This document shows positions 9,303 through 20,458 of a stretch of 64,000 nt of DNA, piece by piece. The stretch covers positions 81,346 to 145,345 of the forward strand of contig NW_022985202.1 in the NCBI RefSeq assembly GCF_010093535.1, given 5' to 3'. The notes beneath the pieces were generated by a model that did no database searches, had not been told where the DNA came from, and saw only the letters and a program-made list of their open reading frames with translations. Positions within the stretch are counted from its first letter, which is position 1; the number at the start of each line of letters is the position of its first letter. The DNA comes from Lindgomyces ingoldianus (lineage: Eukaryota > Ascomycota > Dothideomycetes > Pleosporales > Lindgomycetaceae). A program made the position numbers and the translations under genes.

Positions 9303-11933
9303 ATGCCAGAGATACTTCCATCTGCAGCCTACAATCCTTCTGCACTTGGCACTCTGGACCATCAAGATGCCGTGTCTCCGCTGGCTCAGAGGCACACTCT
9401 TAATACCATTGTCGAGGACGACTCAGTCATCCCGTACTACTACCTTGCGCCAAGACACTCACCTACGTCGACATATCAGTGCAGCTTAGTCTCACCAGAC
9501 AGTAGCGAAGACTTCCCCACCCCCAAGGCACGTATATTCGACATGATGAGGCCGTCGCCCCAGCCATCGCCACGATACACCTCTTCATCACCACACTTTT
9601 CACAACACCGAGAGAGCCTGGCAGACAGTGATTTCGACTCCCTGTACGATATTACAGACGATGAAGAGGAAGTTCCTCTCAAGTGCTCAGCATCCGTCAA
9701 GAAAGTTGCTCGGTTAAGTCGGAATCGCTATCCATCAATTGTCATTCCCTCACCTTCAGCATGGCCGACCATTGAGAAGCTTAGGAGTGCCATGTCGTCG
9801 GTTCCCCCAACTCCTTCACAGTTGCTGCCCCCCTCCCGTCAAGGATTGTCATCGCTTGCAACACACCACCTACAGCTACCGGCAACATCCGCAACCCCTT
9901 CACTAGATGGAAGTATGTCATCAGAAGAAATGGACAAATTAAGCTGCCCAGCCACACCCGAGACACAAAACCGCCAGTCCATCTCCAGCATTGACGAATG
10001 GGGACCAGTTCAACTTGATATGCAGGCACTTGAAACGCTCTCGCACCTCGGACACTTGTCTACAGATCAACAGCATGAGCGCCAAGTATCTCAAGTTATT
10101 GAAACTCAAGGAGGAGAAATGCAGGAAGTATCGCGACCTTCACTTGGACTCAACATTCCATCATCAGTCATCCAGAGTAACTCATCAGGGAATACCCCGC
10201 TCTCTTCACTCTCAATTCCATCACCGGGAGGATTCTTTTCCTCACTCAGAGCGTCGGCTCGCCATACATGGAGCATGCCAAGGAAAGCGGAGGACTCTGT
10301 ACCCAATACATCCACCGCCGAAAACTTCTACCACGTGCCATGGGACAGCCGAAGGAACACGATTGCAGAGCATGCCGTCACCCTTGCTGGGTCGACGCTT
10401 GATGGCTACGATGATGGATTGCCAACTTCTCGACCAGTTGTTCTTGGCGACAGGGACGATGTACTCGAAGTCAAAGAGATCAATCCTAGCAAGACCATTT
10501 TCCAGTACAATGAAAAGTATAACGCAGAGCTCCAGAAGCTGTCAACTGCAAATCTTGAGAGGACGGGCCACTGGCTGGAAGAGCAGGATGAACTGAAAGC
10601 TGCCCTTCGAGAGATGAATGATCTGGGTTCGCCAAACCTCTCCACTGGCAGTCATAGTCGAGGAAATTCAATCGACAAGACTGTAAAGAAGTCTGTCACA
10701 TTCGCCGAGGAGCCGAAGAAGTCGCCAACCAATGAGGAGTCGCCCAAGAAAATCGTAACTTATGTCCAGGGATGGGAGTATCTTCGTGACCGAAGTCGCA
10801 AGCACGATCCTTTTATTCATCGACAAACTCGTGCTGAGGCAATGCACCTATACCGAAGATGCATGCCTGCAGCTCATAGGGATCAACTTCTTGGCAAATT
10901 CGAGCTCACGAATCCAGTGCGGCCATCTCCGCCACGACCTGTTTCGGAATTCTACATGGATGACCCAACGGCGTTGAAAGAGCGCATTGCTCGCGCTCAG
11001 ATGGAACGACAAGCGCTTGACCAGATGATGCCAATCACCTGGGTCCTGCAAGCCCTCAAGCAACTCAACGGTGGAAAGCTGCTAAGCCATCATACCGCAA
11101 AATCCATTGCCCGAATTCGTGCACCTCGAATCCTCGATCTTGGTGGTGTTCCTACCAACGACTGGGCGTGGCAAATTGCCTGCGATTATGTGTATGCGAC
11201 AATTACCACGGTGTACACGGCTGGCAACAATCTCACATCCAATGTCAGCGGGCCAGAGAACCACAAGCACATGATAGTGCCCAACCTTTGGACACTGCCC
11301 TTCCCTAATGGGCACTTCGATGTCATTTCAGCACGCTCACTTTACGAGCTTCTCAAAACCGACAAGCCATTGGGTCGCTCAATGGACGAATACGACCTGT
11401 GTCTCAAGGAGTGCTTCCGATGCCTGAAACCTGGTGGCATCCTCGAATTCTCTCTCATCGACGCTGACATTATTCACGCCGGCCGTCAAGCCCAAGCTAT
11501 GGGTGTAGAGTTTGGCTTCAATCTCAAGACTCGAGGCTATGATGCCGCCCCAACTAAATCATTCCTTCCGCGCATCCGTAAAGCTGGCTTCCAAAACGTG
11601 CAGCGGATGTGGATGGTTCTGCCAATGGGCAAAACGGCGGCTAACTGGAAAGAGACGCTTCCTGTTGGTGCTGAGACGAAACAAGAAGAAAGGAGCATTA
11701 CGCCGGATGGCCAGGTCGATGTTAATCCCAGTCCGGTGTTTGGGACAACAGTCGATGCAGCGATGATGACGGGGATTGTAGGGAGCTGGGCGTGGGAGAA
11801 GTGGGTGTTGAAGTTGCAAGTCGAGATGGGTAAGGAGGAGGAGAAGTTGTTGGAAGGCGTGGTGCAAGTTTTAGAGGAGGGTGCAAAGGAGGGGTCGGGC
11901 TGGAGATATTTGACCGGTTATGCGCAAAAGTAA
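9303..11933 (+). CDS. Large fungal SAM-dependent methyltransferase-domain protein
   Basis: A single 876-residue frame. Residues 1 to about 600 are low-complexity, rich in Ser, Pro, Thr and Gln, with an acidic patch (DITDDEEEVPLK) near 117 and a Lys/Glu-rich stretch before 500; this part looks disordered. The C-terminal third carries a class I methyltransferase fold: motif I RILDLGGVP near 609, a motif-II/post-I region LPFPNGHFDVISARSLYELL near 666, and motif III CLKPGGILEFSLID near 708, with a small C-terminal extension. Motif I lacks the usual second glycine pattern (DLGG rather than DxGxGxG), yet the acidic and hydrophobic frame is kept, so SAM binding is plausible but not assured. The substrate is unknown; the domain resembles uncharacterised fungal type-11-like methyltransferases. 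The start ATG follows a CT-rich leader. No intron is evident. Confidence 0.8.
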   Translation: MPEILPSAAYNPSALGTLDHQDAVSPLAQRHTLNTIVEDDSVIPYYYLAPRHSPTSTYQCSLVSPDSSEDFPTPKARIFDMMRPSPQPSPRYTSSSPHFSQHRESLADSDFDSLYDITDDEEEVPLKCSASVKKVARLSRNRYPSIVIPSPSAWPTIEKLRSAMSSVPPTPSQLLPPSRQGLSSLATHHLQLPATSATPSLDGSMSSEEMDKLSCPATPETQNRQSISSIDEWGPVQLDMQALETLSHLGHLSTDQQHERQVSQVIETQGGEMQEVSRPSLGLNIPSSVIQSNSSGNTPLSSLSIPSPGGFFSSLRASARHTWSMPRKAEDSVPNTSTAENFYHVPWDSRRNTIAEHAVTLAGSTLDGYDDGLPTSRPVVLGDRDDVLEVKEINPSKTIFQYNEKYNAELQKLSTANLERTGHWLEEQDELKAALREMNDLGSPNLSTGSHSRGNSIDKTVKKSVTFAEEPKKSPTNEESPKKIVTYVQGWEYLRDRSRKHDPFIHRQTRAEAMHLYRRCMPAAHRDQLLGKFELTNPVRPSPPRPVSEFYMDDPTALKERIARAQMERQALDQMMPITWVLQALKQLNGGKLLSHHTAKSIARIRAPRILDLGGVPTNDWAWQIACDYVYATITTVYTAGNNLTSNVSGPENHKHMIVPNLWTLPFPNGHFDVISARSLYELLKTDKPLGRSMDEYDLCLKECFRCLKPGGILEFSLIDADIIHAGRQAQAMGVEFGFNLKTRGYDAAPTKSFLPRIRKAGFQNVQRMWMVLPMGKTAANWKETLPVGAETKQEERSITPDGQVDVNPSPVFGTTVDAAMMTGIVGSWAWEKWVLKLQVEMGKEEEKLLEGVVQVLEEGAKEGSGWRYLTGYAQK

Positions 11934-12384
11934 AAGATATGTGGAATGGGTCATGCGGGTACATAATCTAGGCTCACTCTGGGTTGTTACTGGCATTAGC
12001 ATGGAGTTTTCGCGATTTGGTGATTTAGGGGCTGTTCGCTGCCATTGCATTGCATCGTCGTATGGTTGGGGGATTGATACCACTTGGCTACTGTTTCCTT
12101 TGTTGCTGAATAAGATATCGTGTCAATCATATTCTGGTCCGGCTATATTATGTGATGGTGGCGTTAACGACCGGCATTGAGGGAGAAGTCTCGACAGTGA
12201 GGTCTTTTGTGCTAGGAATGGAGGAAATATGAGCACGTGATCGCCGGTTAATTTTCGGAATCTAGCAAATGCCCCACCATCTCGGAAGCTTCGATTTGGC
12301 GTGCAGCTTCAGCCTCGATTCTCACTCAATCCCAAATAACAACTACAACCCCAGCAGCTTCCGACACAAATATTCCCTCTCACC
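11934..12384. other. Intergenic between the methyltransferase gene and LSM2
   Basis: About 450 bp with no supported gene. The right part is pyrimidine-rich (around 12290-12384, with CACCATG directly at the LSM2 start) and presumably includes the LSM2 promoter and leader. I see no RNA gene or repeat here. Confidence 0.5.
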
Positions 12385-12810
12385 ATGCTCATTTTCAGGT
12401 CCGTGGCACAACTTCTTCCTCTTACCGCAAACGCGCAAGAATTCGAGAGTAAAGAGCTAACGAGACTGCCTGTCCAGCTTCTTCAAGACTCTCATGAATC
12501 AAGAAGTCACAGTCGAACTCAAGAACGAAGTATCGATTCGCGGGACCATCAAAAGTGTCGACCAATTCCTAAACATCAAGTTGGACAATGCGAGTGTAGT
12601 GGATGAACTAAAATGGCCGCATATGGTAAGTCTGCTCTGCGACAGGGTATTGGAGTTCGGGGCTAACATTCACAGTCCTCGACGCGAGACATGTTTATTC
12701 GAGGATCTGTGGTCCGATACGTACATATCCCAAGCGCAACGGTCGACATTGGACTCTTGGAGGATGCCACACGGCGAGAAGCGGATAAGGCAAAGGCGGG
12801 TACTGCATGA
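12385..12810 (+). CDS. LSM2: U6 snRNA-associated Sm-like protein LSm2, three exons
   Basis: Subunit of the LSm1-7 (cytoplasmic mRNA decapping) and LSm2-8 (nuclear U6 snRNP) rings. Exons 12385-12398, 12478-12625 and 12676-12810 join to 98 residues, close to the family length (yeast about 95). The protein begins MLIFSFFKTL, matching the conserved LSm2 N terminus, which forces a 14-nt first exon. The Sm1 motif is VTVELKNEVSIRGTIKSVDQ...NIKL, and Sm2 is MFIRGSVVRYVHIP. Intron 1 (79 nt) begins GTCCGT, a poor donor, and ends TGTCCAG with a branch-like GAGCTAACGA. Intron 2 (50 nt) begins GTAAGT and ends CACAG with GGCTAACAT. The splice structure is fixed by the protein family, not by prediction alone. 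Confidence 0.93.
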
Positions 12811-13447
12811 CCGTAATGACAACGATCAATAGGAGCAAAAAGCATGAGTGAGGTCGATCTTGAGATAATTATATGGAATTGGAGTTTATCACATATCAGG
12901 TTTACTTGAAAATGGCGTATAGACGGGCTGGTAATCAATTCCTGGGGCGAAGATCCCACCAGGGCTACGTATGATAAAGAGAGACGGTGGTAGAGGAGAC
13001 GGATCCAGAAATTACTATGCGGGCATATGTATACCCTTGGCCAGATAATGCAGAAATGGAGTTCGGTATTCCGTCTTATACGCTAAGGTAACGGGCATAA
13101 TGGCATTTCTTTGCCCATTGTGTCTAGCGTTGAGCTTTTTATTCTTTCAAGCCTCACTCGCATCGTAGCCTCGTGCACTGATGTTGTGCTTACACGGCCA
13201 CCGGGGTATTGATTTCTTAGATCTGGCTTTAGGAAACGAGTGTCTCAACTGTCGGTTCAATGGAGAGGGGAGAGGGAAGCGATGGTGGACCTGAATGGCT
13301 CTTGCTCCTGCAAGTCTTCAGTTGTCCCTCCACACCTTCCTTCAACCTCGCCTGCATTACCTTCCTTAAGCTACAAAGCACCCCGCAGACGATGCAGTTG
13401 TCGTTGGCTACAACACCAGCCATAGTAGCTGCCTCTTCTCCATCTCT
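12811..13447. other. Intergenic downstream of LSM2
   Basis: Some 640 bp without a supported gene. Short frames at 13240-13425 and 13260-13640 (+) and 13229-13468 (-) overlap one another and lack recognisable domains. One of them could be an upstream exon of the membrane protein that follows, but I see no splice chain I can defend. Confidence 0.4.
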
Positions 13448-13903
13448 ATGCAAGTGGGCCCAGCCCATGATTGGTACATCATACCGACATCTCCAGCGAC
13501 ATCACTCTCACCGCCAATTCTCATGCCGTGGGACTCGACTTCACTCCCAAACACCAACGTCCCGTATTCTCCATCGACCTCATCTTCACGTTCACGGCTC
13601 ACCACGACTCCACCAAACCTTCCCCCTTCACCATCAATAACATCAACAACCTCCGACCTCTACGCATCCTCGGCGCGCCCGGAACTCCAATCAGACCCTT
13701 CGGCCGAATCAGGCCGCAAGATCGCCAGTCCCGTCATTGGGGGCGCTTTGGGGGTCGCACTCGTAGGTCTCGCGATTTGGTTTGTCATTTGGTGGAAGCA
13801 GGGGCCGAGAAGGACGCAGATGCATGGCTCGGGCCAGAATAGCCACAACTTAGCTCGGGTTGCAAGTGCGCGGGGAGAGGAAGCTAGAAAGGGGAAAGAG
13901 TGA
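13448..13903 (+). CDS. Putative Ser/Thr/Pro-rich single-pass membrane protein
   Basis: Not recognised as a named family. The 151-residue frame starts at ATG 13448: residues 1 to about 88 are Ser/Thr/Pro-rich (TTTPPNLPPSPSITSTTS), like an O-glycosylated extracellular stalk. About residues 92-116 form one transmembrane helix rich in Gly, Ala and Val (PVIGGALGVALVGLAIWFVIWW), followed at once by KQGPRR and a basic tail, consistent with N-out/C-in topology. No signal peptide is visible at this start, so an upstream exon is likely missing or the model is wrong. A competing overlapping frame (13471-13842, same strand) lacks a membrane segment. The gene lies about 600 bp from the transposon nest. 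Confidence 0.4.
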   Translation: MQVGPAHDWYIIPTSPATSLSPPILMPWDSTSLPNTNVPYSPSTSSSRSRLTTTPPNLPPSPSITSTTSDLYASSARPELQSDPSAESGRKIASPVIGGALGVALVGLAIWFVIWWKQGPRRTQMHGSGQNSHNLARVASARGEEARKGKE

Positions 13904-14497
13904 TGACTAAAGCTGGGGTTAGTGTTAGATGGCTGAGGAGAGAGAGATAGGTGAGAACTGAGAACTGGAGGTGGATAGAGGGTGGTTGTTGCGACTTGCT
14001 ATAGCCGTAGCAATAGAGTGCCGGTTAGAATGTGAAACCTTACAGGGGCAAGGGAGAAAAGGATGTTCTCGATTTATTGCTGCTTGGGATGTGTGACGTG
14101 ATAGGACTACTTTTCGGACTGCATAGCTCTTTCGTGAAAAGAGAGGCTACCTCCTGGAGAATACGCAATTTCAGGATTCTAACTACCACCAAATTAGTCT
14201 GATCGCAAGACTCAGTATGCGATCAACTGTAAATAAGAAACCCTCAAAGATGGATATCACATGAGCAGAGTTATCGGAGTCATCACTTGCACTGTCTCCC
14301 ACAAGTCTTTTGGTGATGAAACAGATCTCCCTCCATTTATTGCAACCCCAAAATACTTGCTAAATTTGAATGGTGATTTTCATTTTGTTTCTAGAAGTTT
14401 CCTTGCCGTGGAACGCATAGCTACCCAGTGCTTTACATAACTTACTATTTTTCAGCTAATCCTGCGTCTATTATTTAGTTGTGATTAGAAAATTACA
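13904..14497. other. Unique sequence bordering the nest
   Basis: No gene is supported in this 0.6 kb. Composition shifts to AT-rich approaching the nest, but the sequence lacks the repeat families found further right. It ends in the left copy of the GCAGT target duplication (14498-14502). Confidence 0.5.
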
Positions 14498-14502
14498 GCA
14501 GT

Positions 14503-14782
14503 TGTTGAATAGGCTCTAACAGCTAGCTGCTTATAGTATAAGCACTTAAGTAGTAAGAGTAAGAGTAGTGTACAGTGTGCACAGCGTATAAAGTAGGTAA
14601 AGTAAAAGTAACATGTTTTTAGTTCTATTACTCTTATCTTTCCTTTATATAAAGAAAAAGGGGGATATTTAAATATTTACATATAGAGGTTTACACATAA
14701 GCATTATATAGCATAGATATGTAGTCCTGCTTATGCATAATTACTTATATCTAGATTATAACACTGCTGCTGTGTATAAACA
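14503..14782 (-). repeat. Copy 0 3' LTR (family A), RIP-altered
   Basis: Reads TGTTGAATAGGCTCT on the plus strand and ends ATAAACA. It is strongly TA-enriched compared with its partner at 60923: the GC-rich outer end GCTGCGTACGGACA of the partner is GCTGTGTATAAACA here. Confidence 0.92.
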
Positions 14783-15225
14783 CTAGCAACTTTTTTTTTT
14801 ATCTAAAGAGTTACTTTTTATATGTGTTACTTTTTTTCTATTTATATAAGTCTATTTAATTATATTTTTCTTTTACTTTACTTTATTTATTAAGACTTGC
14901 CTTAGTAATGCTGTATATTAAAATAAGCTAGTTACACTATATAAATAGCTTTATAAATAGTGTAAAGTATTTTAAGCTATTATTATCTAGCTTTTATACA
15001 CTTACTTTATAAGTAATTTAGTAGTGTATAAACTATTTTATATAGAGTTTTATACTAAAATAGTGTAAAATTTTTATATAAGTAGGTGTGTAAAAAAGTA
15101 TATATAATAAAGTTTTTTTTTTTTTTTACTTTTTTTTTTTATTCTTTACTTTTTAAGCTTTACTATATAATTCTTTAGCTTTTTTCTTTTTTTATATAGT
15201 GCTAATAGTAACAGATACTCCTGCC

Positions 15226-15270
15226 TACACACACACACACACACATACACATAAAGAGAGAGAGAGAGAT
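15226..15270. repeat. Composite (CA)n-(GA)n microsatellite in family A 3' region
   Basis: A CA run followed by CATAAAGAGAGAGAGAGAG. The same composite lies at 36352-36403 in copy 2 and, reversed, at 59752-59792 in copy 3, so it belongs to the element, about 0.8-1 kb before its 3' LTR. Confidence 0.9.
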
Positions 15271-16212
15271 ATCTCTCTAGCCTTCCTCCTCTACCTCTAG
15301 CGCTGTTAGTGCGGGCGTCTTTAACGTCCTTATGTAGTCTAGCAGCCTAGAGTGCATTTATGTTACTTTTTTAACTAGTTCTACTGCTAATTAGTAGTTT
15401 ATTTAGTGTTTTAGTATAAATATATAAATCTTTTAGCTTTTCTACTTCTTTCTTATATAAAATGCTAATTATAGATAGGCTAAAAAGTAGCATGTAGCAG
15501 CTTTACTATTTTATAATATTAATGTTATTTTACCTACTAGCACTAATCTATAGCTATAGGCAGCAAAGGTTGTGTGTTATAAGAGGTACTTTTGTTAGTT
15601 TTAGTCTAAAGTTATAGTTAGGTCTTAGCAACTTTATGTGCTTATTATTATAGTAGCACTACTAGTGCCTTTTTTTTTATTAAGTGTTATATGCTAGCTA
15701 ACTTTTAGGCTAATGCCTACACTTTGTGCGTATAGCAGAGCTGTGGTCTGCATTGTAACCACCACACGTGAGGGGTAGTGTGTTCTAGAGAGGGGGGGGG
15801 GGCTAGTAGCTTTTCTTTTTCTATGTACTAAATAAATAAACTATCTTTTTTACATATTCTTCTCTTCTAATTTTATACTAAGAAAAATAAGTGCGTATAA
15901 TAAAAAAAAACAAAAGAAATAGGCTTTATATAAAAGTGTTGTTAGTCTAGTTAGTCTAGAGCATCTTTGTGCACAGAATCTAGCTAGTCTATAGATGCTT
16001 CTATCTAGACAGAGAAGTAGTTAGTTAGAACTAATAATTAAAAAGCCTAGTTTAGTGTTTTCTTTATATATACATCTACTAAGTTATTTTTACTATTAAT
16101 TTACTTTATTTTAGTAATTTTTTTTTTGTATAATTTATAAAGTAACATAATATTAATTATAAGTTACTTTTTACTAGTAGTGCTTAGCTTAATAAGGTAA
16201 TTATATAAAAAC

Positions 16213-16492
16213 TGTCTGTACGCAGCAGCAGCGTCACAATCTAGATACGAGCGATCGCGCACAAGCAGGACCACGTATCTATGTCACATGATGCTCGTGC
16301 GCGAACCTCTGTGCGCAAACATCTAGATATCCCTCTTTTTCTCTGTACAAAGGAAAGACAAGAGTAATAGAACTAGAAACATGTTGCCCTTACTTTACCT
16401 ACTTTATACGCTGTGCACACTGTACACTACTCTTACTCTTACTACTTAAGTGCTTATACTATAAGCAGCTAGCTGTTAAAGCCTATTTAACA
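16213..16492 (+). repeat. Copy 1 5' LTR (family A)
   Basis: Starts TGTCTGTACGCAGCAGCAGC and ends TATTTAACA. The outer (left) half keeps GC-rich sequence (GAGCGATCGCGCAC), while the inner half is more TA-rich. Confidence 0.92.
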
Positions 16493-16509
16493 CTAATTAG
16501 TAGTTAATT

Positions 16510-16880
16510 TAATTAACTATAAATTAGTAAAAGTAATAATAAAGTACTTTGTTTTATTACTTATTTTTTAGAAAAAGTAATAATAAAGCACCTACACCTT
16601 ATAAGGTACTTTGTTTAGTTACTTATCTTTTAGAATAGCAGATTAATCCTTTACATTATACAGCAAGCTCTGCTACTATATAAAGTAAAAAGAAAATAGT
16701 GTAAGACGCACACTAAAGCTACTAAAGCTATATAACCTAGCAGCTAGACAATAGCACATTAATCCTTTACATTATACAGCAAGCTCTGCTACTGTACAAA
16801 GTAAGAAGGAGATAGTATAAGGCGCACACTAAAGCTATTAAAGCTGCATAACTTAGTAGCTAGACAACAGCAGTACCTGT
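16510..16880 (+). repeat. Tandem repeats in the family A leader
   Basis: Two ways of repetition directly after the 5' LTR. A roughly 60-bp unit (AGTAATAATAAAG...TTACTTAT.TTTTAGAA) occurs twice at about 16530-16635, then a roughly 120-bp unit (ATTAATCCTTTACATTATACAGCAAGC...AGCTAGACAA.AG) occurs twice at about 16641-16870. The same leader repeats recur, RIP-altered differently, at about 42150-42540, 53690-54020 and 60346-60920. Confidence 0.75.
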
Positions 16881-18098
16881 GTAATTTACTAGAAAAGTAA
16901 TTAACTATACTATTATAATAAAATCTTACTAGTAACTAATAACTTTATGTAATAATAAAAAGAATAAAGAATAATTTTTATTATATAAATAACTTATAAA
17001 GGACATAGGGATATTAGAGGCAACACTACAGAATAAGACTAGCCTAAAGTACTAGAATAATAAGATTAATATGTTAAAGGCTTTAATAAGCCTATAGACT
17101 TAATTATATATAAGTTATATAATTACTAATTTATATATAATAACTTAAAAAAGCACTACTTTTTTAAGTGTGTATATAAAGAATTTTAAAAGATAGACAC
17201 TATAAGACTTTTTAGCACTTAGCTATGTGTTTAAAAAAGAGCTTATATAAGTGCTAAAAAACAAAAAAATTACACTATAGCTAGGCACTAAAGGTACCTA
17301 AGCCTAGAAGCTGTATAATATAGCATAAAAAAAAGTAATTGCACTAAAAAGGCTTTATATATAACTTTTATTACTATATAAGGCTTTATATAAAAGCAGA
17401 CTAAACACAATGCTGCTATTAACACTAAATGTACTAGTATTACCTACTTCTATACCTTAGCTAGTACTACACTAATTACTGTATAAACAATACATGCCAC
17501 TCTACCTAACGCCTGCTCCACACCCTTAATTGTACACACCACTGCCTGCAGTAGTGTATGCACTACTAATACCACCTGCATAATCTATACTATATTACAA
17601 CCTGTATAAACTTCTACTTTAGAGAGAAACTACTAAAGAAAAACTTCTAGTAGATAAGATTATATAATTTTAAAAAGCATAAAAAAAATAATAACTATAT
17701 AAGTTAACTATATAACATCTTTATAAATAAAATAAAGATTTTTATTAATCTATGTTAATAGCTAGATATTTAGAAAACTTAGTATATAAACATCTTTCTA
17801 GATATCCTAAAAAGTTAGGTAAATATGTACTATATGCATAACATAGGCCCTAGACATAACTAAAAGCATTTGTATAACACCTTAAGTAGTTACTTTAACA
17901 CTAATGTAAACTATAGCTAGTACTAGATAGACTAGATAATAATAACTTTTATATAATGCTAATAAAAGAACTTTAATAAGAGTTTATATAAAGTTCTTAA
18001 AACAATAATTAATAAGCTTACACTTATATAAAAAGCACTAAAAATAAAATTTTAAAAAAATGTTTTACTACACACTACTATTATATAAGCCTATTAAG

Positions 18099-19532
18099 TG
18101 TAACAATCCTCATGAATCGTTCCATCTCGAGTCGCCCGGAACCTCCGGAAGGCCCTCGTATCGGCCCCGACCTCGACCTGGCCCCGACCCCTGCTGTTAC
18201 CCCTATTCCCTTATGTATTTAGTTGCACCTTGCCCCTGTAGCTAGCTTAGTAGTTTTCTGATATCCTATGTACAAGGCCTATAGGTGTCATTGGTATTCC
18301 CAGGTCTCTAAGTCCCCACGCACTCCTATATGCCTCTGAGTGGATTTATACCGCATTTGGACCTATTGTCTTGCCTGCGCTGTTACATTATATTAGAAAA
18401 CTCGCTTTTGCTAGTAACAGCCTTGTTACAATATTGCATTAATTGTCTGTTTAACTACGTCTAAGCCTAAGACGCGTCTAATTTAGTTTAGGTTGCAATC
18501 CTCCACACTGTTACATTAAATTACTTAGTCTATAGACTAGATCCTATTAACCTCTAGTTGACTAAAGCCTTTGGGTTTAGAACTTCCTATCCCCTGTGAT
18601 TAGGATTGCCTTTAGAAAAGTTGCATAGAGGCGCTAAGGTAGAAACTTAGAGACTACTAATAACCTATTAGGATTAGAGACAACCGCTGATGCCTGACTA
18701 CTAACCACCCTCTGACCCTAGAGTTAAAGCACGCTCTAGGCGAGGCAAGCCCCTAGAGTTGATGAACGATCTATGTTAACAGCTGAACCTGCTTTAGCGG
18801 GACCTGAAGCTAGCCCCACCCGATTTAGACTCGAGCCACAGCAACATGTCCTGATAGACCTTAATTAACTACTAAATCACCCCTAACAATGCCTTGAATT
18901 ATCCCTGCTACCTTAATAGCAAGAGACCTTTAAGGCACCCCTGACAACGCCTAAATGCCACTACACTAAACGCACGCCTAAGATTAATAACTGCACAGAT
19001 GGCAATAAACAACAGTCTTAATAATTGACAGGCTGGACATCTATACAGATTACTATCGGAACAGGCGCGCATGGCGTTGGGTATGGAGGACACCGCTGGC
19101 AGTGCGAAGGAATACTTAGCAAGGACACCTAGCTGAATTGGACCAGTTTTGGTTCAAGGATGCAGAGGACATGATGAAAAAAGTAATACTTTGTACTATA
19201 ATTACTACTAATAGGGACTATTAGTCTATAGAGGGGGGGGTAGTGTAACAATCCTCATGAATTGTTCCATCTTGAGTCGCCCGGAACCTCCGGAAGGCCC
19301 TCGTATCGGCCCCGACCTCGACCTGGCCCCGACCCCTGCTGTTACCCCTATTCCCTTATGTATTTAGTTGCACCTTGCCCCTGTAGCTAGCTTGGTAGTT
19401 TTCTGATATCCTACGTACAAGGCCTATAGGTGTCATTGGTATTCCCAGGTCTCTGAGTCCCCACGCACTCCCATATGCCTCTGAGTGGATTCATACCGCA
19501 TTCGGACCCATTGTCTTGCCTGCGCTGTTACA
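18099..19532 (+). mobile_element. Short internally deleted Ty3/gypsy family X element (TRIM-like), in copy 1
   Basis: LTRs at 18099-18386 and 19244-19532 (TGTAACAATCC...CTGTTACA), flanked by ATTAAG on both sides (18093-18098, 19533-19538). A polypurine tract GAGGGGGGGGTAG sits directly before the 3' LTR. The 857-bp interior matches the first ~0.8 kb of the family X interior (43552-44430) joined to its last ~50 bp; about 5.6 kb carrying gag-pol is missing. It encodes nothing recognisable. It remains GC-rich (long CCCCGACC-type runs), in contrast to its surroundings, so it is younger than, or escaped, the RIP that altered copy 1. Confidence 0.9.
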
Positions 19533-20458
19533 ATTAAGAATAACTAGAACTAGAACATGCTATGTTTACTATTAAGCCTTTATATAAAGCCTTATTTAGC
19601 AACTTACAGGCATTACTCTAAGTTACTATAAACTAAAGAGTAAACTAATACTTCTAGAAACTGCCTAATATATACTATATAGACTACTAATATAACTCTG
19701 CATAATAAGAGTCTGCATAATAAGAAGAAAGCTTCCCTCTATGTAGAAAAAAATAACATAGAAGATCTCTATCTAAGTTTAGGCTATAATTTAGAGACAA
19801 CTACATGTAGATAAAGAAGTGCTTTGTCTACTATAAAAAAAAGTTAGTTATTAAACTACTTTTATAATAACTATACATAAGCAAAGAACTAGTATGTTAC
19901 TTTATATAAAATTTTCTATAATAAGACCTTATTATATAAAGCTATTACTTTATACATCTAAGACTTTAAAAGTTACTTTAAAAAAATAATTTACATAATG
20001 TAAAGAAAATAAAATAAAAGAGTAAAGATGCTAAAAAAGCTGTTAACTACTTTACCTTTACTACTTATTTACACTATGCAACAGAAGAGGACATCTACAG
20101 CATTAAACCTAAAGAATATGCTAAGCAGTTTATCTTTAATAACTAATACTATATAGTATACTAAGGTAAACTATAGAACATAGGCGTAGTAAAAATCTTT
20201 ACTGTTAGTAAGTTCTAACTTAAGGTGTATGTATAAAAAAACTTATATATAAAAATTAATTAAACACTTAGCTAAACAGATATTAGCTTTAAAAGCTAGA
20301 CACTAAAAAGATTAATTAGTACTGTATAAATCTAGAACCTAATTAGTCTAGTTATATACTATATTTTTGTTAGATATGCGCACCTACTGTCAAGACAGGA
20401 GGAACGTTTGACGAAAGCTGCTACATAGTACGAGCAATAAGCTCGAACAGTATGTTGC

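Noticed and set aside
13471..13842. Alternative 123-residue frame overlapping the putative membrane protein
   Set aside because: Same strand and overlapping, so both cannot be real; only the 13448 frame has a coherent stalk-membrane-basic tail layout. Confidence in either is low.
14503..16492. 2 kb DNA transposon with 280-bp terminal inverted repeats
   Set aside because: The inverted pair consists of the 3' LTR of copy 0 and the 5' LTR of copy 1. Each LTR pairs instead with a direct copy (60923-61202 and 34979-35258), and the target duplications support those pairings.
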